A stretch of 60,358 nt of DNA from Chlamydiota bacterium (GTDB lineage: Bacteria > Chlamydiota > Chlamydiia > Chlamydiales > Parachlamydiaceae): NCBI GenBank assembly GCA_013288825.1, contig JABDBC010000008.1, positions 1 to 60,358 on the forward strand, given 5' to 3'. A program made the translations under genes and the position numbers. Within the stretch, counting starts at the first letter, position 1. Each line of letters begins with the position of its first letter. Below the pieces are notes generated by a model that saw nothing but the letters and a program-made list of their open reading frames with translations, had not been told where the DNA came from and did not search any database. Below, in pieces: positions 45,581-52,632 of this stretch.

Positions 45581-46809
45581 TAATTGATAAGGAAGGTGAA
45601 GGTGCGTTTGATCCCTGTTGTAGACTCGGCTTGCAGCTGATATGTTCCTTTAGGCCAGCCTATCGCAGGGGGTGCAAATGAAAGTAATATGATTAAGTTG
45701 CCGCTTTGCTGCATTGTTGTAGAAATTGAAGGCAATTCTGATTGAGTTTCTACATGTTTTAAACGAGCAATAACCTTATCTCCTGCAGTTCCATTAACCA
45801 CAAATAGATCTATATAAATCACTTCGTGAAGGGAGCTTAGGCTTACTTGTGGATCTAAAATAGCCCCTTTCTGATCAATTTTATTTCCTATCTCAATTTT
45901 GGCAAATTGAAGAGGTCCCTTTACCCCTTCTTGGATGTCGGGAATTGTTGGACTTGTGGTAGCTTCTTTAGGTGTGGTAGATTCTTCTGGTGTGGTCTTC
46001 GGGGCTGGCTGGAGCTCTTCTTTTGCGACCTCCATCGCCCAAATTTTCCATTGATCATCTTCGATACCTAGAACGAAATCTAACAATCTGATGATTCGTT
46101 CTGAATATAAACGCACCTCTATAGAGCCTGCTCCATTATTAATGATTGGATTGATGAGTTCATATCGTTGGAACTCTAACAGTGACTTATGGTCTTCAAA
46201 AAATTTCCGAAAAGCGGGTAAATGGATATCTTGCTGAAATTTTTTTGAGGTAAGGCGATAATACGCCTGAGTCATATTCTGGGAGTGTAAAAATTGCAGA
46301 AATTCCTCAATGGGCGGCTTTAAAGTGTCGGGATTATTTAATAATGCCATGACTTCTTGACTATATTGTCCGAGCACTTCCATGCTCCAAACCTTCCATG
46401 TTCCGTTTTCGACAGCAAGAATATACTGTACGGGAATTTCAACTGTGTCATCACTCAAGATGACGGTGACAGTGGCTTTATTGCCTTGTCGAGAATGTTC
46501 TTTCACTGAGATTTGTCTGTGATTAGTTAATGAGGGGTGTTTCTCAACGAACGTTTTAAAGTCTTCCAGCGATGTATGTGACTTGAATTCTTCTGATGAA
46601 GCATTGTCATATGCTTCTTGAATATTATGGTTGCGAAGAGCTCTTAATTGAACATCTATCGGCCCAAGGAGGTCGAGAGACTCCCCGCCTATTCTAGAGC
46701 TGGGTGAAGGCTGCAGTGAAGATTCCATGCCTGGAGGGGGAATTGAGTAGAGTGGTTGAATACACAATAAAGCAATAAGAGTAAGGAGTAATTGATTAAG
46801 CAAACGCAT
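45580..46809 (-). CDS. Exported protein with two DUF4864-like domains
   Basis: A 409-residue exported protein; the start is the ATG at 46809 (MRLLNQLLLTLIALLCIQ, a clear signal peptide), since the open frame upstream runs through a palindrome. Two similar domains follow: LRALRNHNIQEAYDNASSEE ... WKVWSMEVLG and LQFLHSQNMTQAYYRLTSKK ... WKIWAMEVAK, each of the NTF2/DUF4864-like sort. After a Thr/Pro-rich linker (TTPEESTTPKEATT) comes a beta-rich domain with IYIDLFVVNGTAGDKVIARL and WPKGTYQLQAES, like an Ig-type accessory domain. Function unknown. Confidence 0.72.
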   Translation of the reverse strand: MRLLNQLLLTLIALLCIQPLYSIPPPGMESSLQPSPSSRIGGESLDLLGPIDVQLRALRNHNIQEAYDNASSEEFKSHTSLEDFKTFVEKHPSLTNHRQISVKEHSRQGNKATVTVILSDDTVEIPVQYILAVENGTWKVWSMEVLGQYSQEVMALLNNPDTLKPPIEEFLQFLHSQNMTQAYYRLTSKKFQQDIHLPAFRKFFEDHKSLLEFQRYELINPIINNGAGSIEVRLYSERIIRLLDFVLGIEDDQWKIWAMEVAKEELQPAPKTTPEESTTPKEATTSPTIPDIQEGVKGPLQFAKIEIGNKIDQKGAILDPQVSLSSLHEVIYIDLFVVNGTAGDKVIARLKHVETQSELPSISTTMQQSGNLIILLSFAPPAIGWPKGTYQLQAESTTGIKRTFTFLIN

Positions 46810-46834
46810 TGGTATCCTTTGGTTTCTGGGGTAT

Positions 46835-46932
46835 TTTTCCGTGCCCGAGCCCGTGTGCGTGCCCGTGCCCGAATTAAAGGAAAAGGCCAACTATTCGGGC
46901 ACGGGCACGCACACGGGCTCGGGCACGGAAAA
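46835..46932. repeat. Perfect 40-bp inverted repeat, cgtgcccg family
   Basis: 46835-46874 (ttttccgtgcccgagcccgt then gtgcgtgcccgtgcccgaat) is the exact reverse complement of 46893-46932, with an 18-base loop. Each arm is itself built of gtgccc repeats. It lies between gcvPB and the exported DUF4864-like gene. Confidence 0.92.
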
Positions 46933-46955
46933 TTTTGCTTCCCTAGGTTAATCTC

Positions 46956-48392
46956 TTACGAGTGCTTTAGAACAGGTTTTTTGGCTGCCAACACTTCGTC
47001 CAAACGCTTCACTGAGAGCGTATGCGGAGCAGATTTCACTATCTCAGGGTTAGTATGAATCTCTTCAACAATTTTTTCCATGACTTCGATAAAGCGATCC
47101 AATGTTGCTTTAGACTCACATTCTGTTGGCTCTATTAACATACATTCTTTAATAATCAAAGGAAAATATATTGTCGGGGCGTGGATACCATAGTCTAAAA
47201 GCCGTTTTGCAATGTCGAGTGCTCTTATTCCTTTGTCTAAATAGTTATCTGCTTGAACCACAAATTCATGCATACAAGGTTGTTTGTAAGGGATTGTGAA
47301 TAGAGATTCCAACCTTTGTTTAAGGTAATTTGCATTCAGAACTGCTTGCTCACTGATACGCCTGAAGCCATAATGTCCATGAAGTTTCGCATACAAATAG
47401 GCTCGCAAATAAATAGAGAAGTTTCCGTGAAATGATGCGATCAATCCAATGCTATGTTCTCCATTCCAGATGGTATGATATGTTCCGTCTGCTGCTTTTT
47501 CCACTCGTGGCATAGGTAAAAAGGGCGCAAGTTTAGCATTGCACAGTACAGGTCCTGAACCGGGCCCTCCGCCTCCATGGGGCGTGGAGAACGTCTTGTG
47601 GAGGTTCATATGCATGACATCGAAACCCATTTCTCCGGCCCGAGCTAGTTGTAATATGGCATTTAAATTGGCTCCGTCAAAATAGAGGAGGCCTCCATTT
47701 TCGTGGATGAGGGCTGTAATCTGTTCTATCACGGGACTGAATAATCCGAGGGTATTTGGGTTGGTCAGCATCAACCCTGCAGTGCGTTCTGAGACGGCAT
47801 TGCGTAAGTCGTGCAAATCGATATCGCCTTGTTTATCGGTTTTAATTGGAATTGTTTTTAATCCTGCTAGAGCGGCGGTTGCTGGATTTGTTCCATGGGC
47901 GCTGTCTGGTACAAGCAGTTCTGTTCTTTGAAAATCGTTTCTTTGTTGGTGATATGCTGAGATCATTTTTATTCCAACAAATTCCCCTTGTGCTCCAGCA
48001 TTTGGTGCGAGAGATCCAGCTTTCATTCCAGAAACCTCACAGAGAATATTCAGCAGCTCATAGATTAGTTGCAAGTTGCCTTGAACAAACGGATCAGCTG
48101 CGAGAGGATGGGTGCGGGCAAATCCGGGTAGGGAAGCGCAAAGCTCGCAGATGCGTGGATTGAGTTTCATTGTACAGCTTCCAAGGGGATAGAAGTTGGT
48201 ATCGATCCCCATATTGCGGTGGGCGAGTTGGCTGAAATGCCTTGTGAGATCGATTTCAGAAATTTCAGGGAGTTTTAAAGGGTCATTTCGCAGTAAACTT
48301 GGGGGAGGTTGGAAGTTGGCGAATGAGGGAGATTCATATGGGATGCTGTAAGCATGTTGATCTTTCTGAGACTTTTCAAAACAAGTTTTCAT
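46956..48392 (-). CDS. gcvPB: Glycine dehydrogenase (decarboxylating) subunit 2
   Basis: PLP-bearing subunit of the split P-protein of the glycine cleavage system, 478 residues. The PLP Lys is in HMNLHKTFSTPHGGGGPG; LAPNAGAQGEFVGI, DSAHGTNPATAAL and YFDGANLNAIL are family motifs. It works with subunit 1 on glycine and passes the methylamine group to lipoyl-GcvH. It is last in the gcv run and separated from gcvPA by a palindrome of ~290 bases. Confidence 0.95.
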   Translation of the reverse strand: MKTCFEKSQKDQHAYSIPYESPSFANFQPPPSLLRNDPLKLPEISEIDLTRHFSQLAHRNMGIDTNFYPLGSCTMKLNPRICELCASLPGFARTHPLAADPFVQGNLQLIYELLNILCEVSGMKAGSLAPNAGAQGEFVGIKMISAYHQQRNDFQRTELLVPDSAHGTNPATAALAGLKTIPIKTDKQGDIDLHDLRNAVSERTAGLMLTNPNTLGLFSPVIEQITALIHENGGLLYFDGANLNAILQLARAGEMGFDVMHMNLHKTFSTPHGGGGPGSGPVLCNAKLAPFLPMPRVEKAADGTYHTIWNGEHSIGLIASFHGNFSIYLRAYLYAKLHGHYGFRRISEQAVLNANYLKQRLESLFTIPYKQPCMHEFVVQADNYLDKGIRALDIAKRLLDYGIHAPTIYFPLIIKECMLIEPTECESKATLDRFIEVMEKIVEEIHTNPEIVKSAPHTLSVKRLDEVLAAKKPVLKHS

Positions 48393-48459
48393 AAATTCTC
48401 CTCATCTCACATCATTCTGTGCACCAATTCCTGCCAAAAAGTAACGAATTTTCAGTCAT

Positions 48460-48746
48460 GTGCATCAGGCTAAGGCAGGCAACGTTGAAGAAGAAAAGTA
48501 ACAGGATAGGCAGGATCGCAAGCGGCAGGATAAGAAGGATAGTGAGCATCCTCTCTTTAAAGGATGAAATATGAAGGCTGAAGGATAAAGAAGAGCAATT
48601 GTATAGCAGAATTCATCCTTCAGCCTTCATATTTCATCCTTTAAAGAGAGGGTGCCTGCTATCCTTCTTATCCTGCCGCTTGCGATCCTGCCTATCCTGT
48701 TACTTTTCTTCTTCAACGCCGCCTGCCTTAACCTGATGCCTATGTC
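48460..48746. repeat. Three-layer nested palindrome inside the gcv operon
   Basis: Outer layer gcatcaggctaaggcaggca / gcctgccttaacctgatgcc; middle layer gaagaaaagtaacaggatag, gcaggatcgcaagcggcagg, ataagaaggata and its mirror; inner layer ctctctttaaaggatgaaat plus atgaaggctgaaggat against its mirror at 48613-48650. The middle layer matches 45321-45541 and 56590-56690, but the inner and outer layers differ between copies. Confidence 0.92.
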
Positions 48747-48757
48747 TGCATATTCTG

Positions 48758-50110
48758 TTACTTCTTGCCGTGTATTGCTGTAGACACGGCAACCTGGCAA
48801 TAGCGGTCTAGTTGTTCCAGTGATTTTGTTTCTGTAACTGCCACGAGAAGGTGATTTTCATATTGAGGATAGTATTTTCCAAGATCGAGTCCTGGTTCGA
48901 TTCCATTGAGACGAAATTTTTCTTGCACTTCTACAATGGGTTTAGAGAAGCAAATCACAAATTCGTTTAAAAGAGGCAGGTCTCCAAAGGGGATTATAAC
49001 GCCACTATTTTTCAGCTTTGTTTTCAGATACATGGCACGCTGATAATTGGTAAGAGCGAGGTGCGGAATTCCTTTTTTACCATACCACAGGATCGCGACA
49101 AGGCTTGCAAGAGCGCTTAAGGCTTGGTTTGTGCAGATATTGGAAGTGGCTTTTTCGCGTCTAATATGCTGTTCGCGTGCTTGAAGTGTTAGAACAAATC
49201 CTCTATTTCCTTCTGTGTCCACAGTTTCTCCCACGATTCGTCCAGGAAGCTGACGGACAAGCTCCTGACGACAGGTGATATATCCTACATAAGGGCCCCC
49301 ATACTGGAGTGCGGAGCCAAATGGTTGACAATCTCCAACAGCGATATCGGCCCCAAGTTCTTTTGCAGAAGCATAAAGTCCATAAACGAGTGGATTAGCT
49401 GAGACGACAGTTAGGGCTCCGCAGTTTTTGGCGATTTTTGATACTTGTTTAATATCATCAATGCTTCCAAAAAAATTGGGATACTGAACAATGACTGCGG
49501 CTGTATCCTTGTCGCAAATTTTTTCAAGTTTGGAGAGGTCTAATTGTCCATTGGGCAGAATCGGTATGTTTATGATCTCGCATTCTTGACCGCTGAGATA
49601 TAGATTAATTACGCCTTTATAGTGTGGGTGGAGGTTGTATGCGACTAAGATTTTTTTGCGTTTTTGCACTCGCAAACTCATTAACAGGGCTTCTGCGCAA
49701 GCTGAGGCTCCATCATATAGAGAGGCATTGGAAACATCTAATCCTGTTAAAGCACACATCGCAGATTGGAATTCAAAAATGATTTGCAGCATTCCTTGAG
49801 AGGCTTCTGGTTGGTAGGGGGTATAGGAGGTTAAAAACTCGGATTTACTGCAGATGGCTTGTACAAGGGCTGGCACGTGATGTTCATAAGCGCCGGCTCC
49901 TAAGTAATTGTCGAGTTGGCAAAAGCGGTTTTTGGCCGCTAATGACTCCATGAGCTTAAGGCCTTCATATTCGGAGATGCCGTCATCGGTTGAGGGTTTT
50001 GTCTGTCGCAGTTTATCTGGAATCGCTTGAAAGAGTTCTTCAATGGTGTTTACGCCGATTGCAGCCAGCATCTCATTGTTCTGAGGGGAATGATTTGAAA
50101 CGAAGTCCAT
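48758..50110 (-). CDS. gcvPA: Glycine dehydrogenase (decarboxylating) subunit 1
   Basis: Partner subunit of the split P-protein, 450 residues. Typical segments are GVNTIEELFQAIPDKLR, LGAGAYEHHVPALVQAI, YTPYQPEASQGMLQIIFEFQ, GLDVSNASLYDGASACAEAL and REQHIRREKATSNICTNQAL. Split gcvPA/gcvPB is the arrangement of many Gram-positives and some other phyla, rather than the single long P-protein of E. coli. It starts 10 bases after gcvH. Confidence 0.95.
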   Translation of the reverse strand: MDFVSNHSPQNNEMLAAIGVNTIEELFQAIPDKLRQTKPSTDDGISEYEGLKLMESLAAKNRFCQLDNYLGAGAYEHHVPALVQAICSKSEFLTSYTPYQPEASQGMLQIIFEFQSAMCALTGLDVSNASLYDGASACAEALLMSLRVQKRKKILVAYNLHPHYKGVINLYLSGQECEIINIPILPNGQLDLSKLEKICDKDTAAVIVQYPNFFGSIDDIKQVSKIAKNCGALTVVSANPLVYGLYASAKELGADIAVGDCQPFGSALQYGGPYVGYITCRQELVRQLPGRIVGETVDTEGNRGFVLTLQAREQHIRREKATSNICTNQALSALASLVAILWYGKKGIPHLALTNYQRAMYLKTKLKNSGVIIPFGDLPLLNEFVICFSKPIVEVQEKFRLNGIEPGLDLGKYYPQYENHLLVAVTETKSLEQLDRYCQVAVSTAIHGKK

Positions 50111-50120
50111 AATTCACTCG

Positions 50121-50486
50121 CTATTTGCATATTTTTTTATATGCGTCGAGGTCTAACAAATTGGCTAACTCTTGGGGGTTTGCCATTTTCATTTTAAAAA
50201 GCCACCCCTGCTCTTCAGGTGATTCGTTTATGAGTTCAGACTTGTCTTTCAATTGGGCATTCACTTCCACAATGGATCCTGAGATGGGGGCATATACATC
50301 CGCAGCAGCCTTTGTCGATTCTAAGACTGCGACTTCTACCCCTTGTTTAATCGATTTATTCAGGATGGGTAGCTCAACATAAACGATGCTTCCTAGTTCT
50401 TTTTGTGCATAATTTGTAATGCCAACGGTGGCTATGTTTGTTGTCCCATCGACTTTGACCCATTCGTGTGATTCTGTAAACTTCAT
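50121..50486 (-). CDS. gcvH: Glycine cleavage system H protein
   Basis: Lipoyl carrier of the glycine cleavage system, 121 residues. The lipoylated residue is Lys59 in VLESTKAAADVYAPISG. HEWVKVDGTTNIATVGITNY at the N-terminus and WLFKMKMANPQELANLLD at the C-terminus are typical. A lipoyl/octanoyl transferase gene further upstream in the same strand run may modify it. A palindrome of ~290 bases separates it from gcvT. Confidence 0.95.
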   Translation of the reverse strand: MKFTESHEWVKVDGTTNIATVGITNYAQKELGSIVYVELPILNKSIKQGVEVAVLESTKAAADVYAPISGSIVEVNAQLKDKSELINESPEEQGWLFKMKMANPQELANLLDLDAYKKICK

Positions 50487-50523
50487 ATCATTATTACCTT
50501 TTTTGTATATACAAGCTTGGTTG

Positions 50524-50815
50524 GTGCCGTGTTTCGAAGATGTACCGCGCCGGTAGAGGTAATTGCAGAAGTGCTCATCTTCAGGCCAACGGCCTGACGT
50601 ATAAAAGCCTAGGGCACCGCCCTAGGTATAATGTAAACGTTGTTTCAGGCTGAAAGCCTGACGTATAGCTATACGTCAGGCTTTCAGCCTGAAATACATC
50701 CTTGCATCTCACCTAGGGCGATGCCCTAGGCTTTTATACGTCAGGCCGTTGGCCTGATAATGGGCGCTTCTGCAATTACCTCTACCGGGGCGGCACATCT
50801 TCGAAACGCGGCATC
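50524..50815. repeat. Four-layer nested palindrome between gcvT and gcvH
   Basis: Layers: gccgtgtttcgaagatgtac plus cggtagaggtaattgcagaa against its mirror ending cgaaacgcggc; tcaggccaacggcctgacgt ataaaagcctagg (read as two words) against cctaggcttttatacgtcag; small hairpins agggcaccgccct; and at the centre a 52-bp loopless palindrome. Its right end includes the last bases of gcvT. Confidence 0.93.
50643..50694. repeat. 52-bp perfect palindrome without a loop
   Basis: tttcaggctgaaagcctgac followed by gtatag is followed directly by its exact reverse complement. The axis is between 50668 and 50669. Each half itself contains a small palindrome (caggctgaaagcctg). Perfect loopless palindromes of this size are normally unstable in replicating bacterial DNA. 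Confidence 0.95.
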
Positions 50816-51887
50816 AAATAAAAGGCAGTGCAACAACCTTAGCTTTAGAACGATTTTCTCTAATTTGTATTTCTACTTCTTCGCCGATTTGCAGGGGCTG
50901 TTCCACAATGATAATTGCAATTGCTTTATGCAGGCTTGGCGACTGCGTTCCCGATGTGACATACCCGATTTCTACACCATCCTGATAGACTCGATAGCCC
51001 GCTCTGGCTATTCCAGGATCTGTTAGGATAATTCCATATTCAGATCGTTTGTGTGGACTTTCTTCAATTTTTTCCAACCCTTCCCGACCCATAAAATTAA
51101 TCTTTTCCCACTTGATTGTCCAGGCAGAAACACTTTCATTTGCAGCAATTTCATCGGTGATCTCATGTCCATATAAAGCATAGCCCATTTCAAGTCGAAG
51201 GGTATCTCTTGCACCCAATCCTGTTGGCATAATTCCGTAGGCTTTTCCAGAAGTAAGTAATTCATCCCACAGTTTCTCTACAATGCTATTAGGTGCGTAG
51301 ATTTCAAATCCATCAGACCCGGTATATCCTGTCCGAGAAAGGATCACAGATTGATTAGTATAAGACACAGTGGCAAATCTCATGTGTTTTAATTGGCTGG
51401 CTTCAGGAAAAAATTGAGATAGCAGTGGCTCTGAAAGAGGGCCTTGAATGGACAAAATCCCTTCTTGATCATAACATGGAGCGATTTCTACCTGAAACGC
51501 ATTGGCCTGTTCTTTTAAATGGTTCAAATCCTTTTGTCGGTTTGAGGCATTGACGACAACAAAAAAATGGGTGGGATCTTGTTTATAGACGATCAAGTCG
51601 TCAACGCAGCCAGAACCATCTACATTTGGCCAAACGGTATAAGTGGCAGAATTATTCGGTTTTGCTATGATTGAATTTGTGGAAAGATAATCCATAAATG
51701 GTTCGGCATCGGGTCCTGTGATGATTATCCGACCCATATGTGAAACATCAAACATTCCGACTTTTTCACGAACGTTGAGGTGCTCAGTGATGATGCCTTG
51801 GTACTGCAGGGGCATTTCCCATCCACCGAATTCGATGAATTTGGCGCCAAGTGCTTTATGCTTTTCGTAAAGAACATTTCTCATCAT
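50814..51887 (-). CDS. gcvT: Aminomethyltransferase (glycine cleavage T protein)
   Basis: Transfers the one-carbon unit from aminomethyl-lipoyl GcvH to tetrahydrofolate, 357 residues. FGGWEMPLQYQGIITEH, FDVSHMGRIIITGPDA, VILSRTGYTGSDGFEIYAP and GLGARDTLRLEMGYALYGHE are family signatures. First gcv gene in the run gcvT-gcvH-gcvPA-gcvPB. Its stop codon falls in the outer layer of the adjacent palindrome. Confidence 0.95.
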   Translation of the reverse strand: MMRNVLYEKHKALGAKFIEFGGWEMPLQYQGIITEHLNVREKVGMFDVSHMGRIIITGPDAEPFMDYLSTNSIIAKPNNSATYTVWPNVDGSGCVDDLIVYKQDPTHFFVVVNASNRQKDLNHLKEQANAFQVEIAPCYDQEGILSIQGPLSEPLLSQFFPEASQLKHMRFATVSYTNQSVILSRTGYTGSDGFEIYAPNSIVEKLWDELLTSGKAYGIMPTGLGARDTLRLEMGYALYGHEITDEIAANESVSAWTIKWEKINFMGREGLEKIEESPHKRSEYGIILTDPGIARAGYRVYQDGVEIGYVTSGTQSPSLHKAIAIIIVEQPLQIGEEVEIQIRENRSKAKVVALPFI

Positions 51888-51919
51888 TCACCAATCTTGT
51901 GTGTCTCAGAATGTATCAA

Positions 51920-51980
51920 AACAGGATGCAGGCATGTGCGTGTGCAGGTTACTTTTCTTCCTCAATATTGCCTGTCATAG
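51920..51980. repeat. Decayed arm of the taacaggat family
   Basis: acaggatgcaggcatgtgcg and gttacttttcttcctcaata then ttgcctg resemble the outer words of the element at 48460-48746, but the central gatcgcaagcgg word is missing and there is no mirror arm. Confidence 0.5.
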
Positions 51981-51983
51981 TGT

Positions 51984-52625
51984 TTATGCCTTGATTAGTT
52001 TTAGGGTGCTCCAGAGTGAGGGTTGTTGCTCGATTTGGAATTCATTAGAAACGACCGAAAAGTGTTGTGGAGATCCAGAGGCGCGGTTGATGCGATAGGT
52101 AAAGCCGAGTCTGTCAAACTGTGCGGGGTCATATCCTTGTAAGCACTGTTGAGGAATGGATATGCTTAAAGTATATCCTCTGGGCTTAGTGTGAGCGGTG
52201 ACCTTCAAATCATTTGGATTGCACAGTTCGTGCTTATCTTCTGTGCGAAAACGGGTAATTTCTCCTGCTTGCTGCCCTTCTACGGCTTCGGGAAGAAAGA
52301 AAAAGTGGTGGCAAAACCGGGTGTTGAATCCGGAAGTTTTGACATCCCGAGTATCGAAAAACAATTCGACGCTATCGCCGCCGGACACATCAGGATATTT
52401 GACTTGATGGATGGCTTGTTTGACATATACAAAGGCTTCGATGCCTTCGGGATGCCATGCGAGGGCAACATCAGCAAAATGGTGTTCTTTGCATAGCATA
52501 GAGGTGTCGGGCAATAAATACTTTTCAAAGTTGGCATTTGTCAGCGGGGCGTGGTGCTGAAGGCAATCGACGCCTACCTGAAAAAAGTTTATTGGGGCCA
52601 GAGGGACAAAGTTTTCTTCAAACAT
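51984..52625 (-). CDS. CBM9-like (carbohydrate-binding fold) protein
   Basis: A 213-residue protein without signal peptide whose pattern resembles the CBM9/DOMON-like beta-sandwich used for sugar binding: FADVALAWHPEGIEAFVYVK, VSGGDSVELFFDTRDVKT, ARKPRGY-type HTKPRGYTLSISIPQQCL and DRLGFTYRINRASG. I assign only the fold, with moderate confidence. It starts 7 bases after the PpiD/SurA-like gene and so belongs to the same operon. Ligand unknown. Confidence 0.6.
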   Translation of the reverse strand: MFEENFVPLAPINFFQVGVDCLQHHAPLTNANFEKYLLPDTSMLCKEHHFADVALAWHPEGIEAFVYVKQAIHQVKYPDVSGGDSVELFFDTRDVKTSGFNTRFCHHFFFLPEAVEGQQAGEITRFRTEDKHELCNPNDLKVTAHTKPRGYTLSISIPQQCLQGYDPAQFDRLGFTYRINRASGSPQHFSVVSNEFQIEQQPSLWSTLKLIKA

Positions 52626-52632
52626 GCAATAA

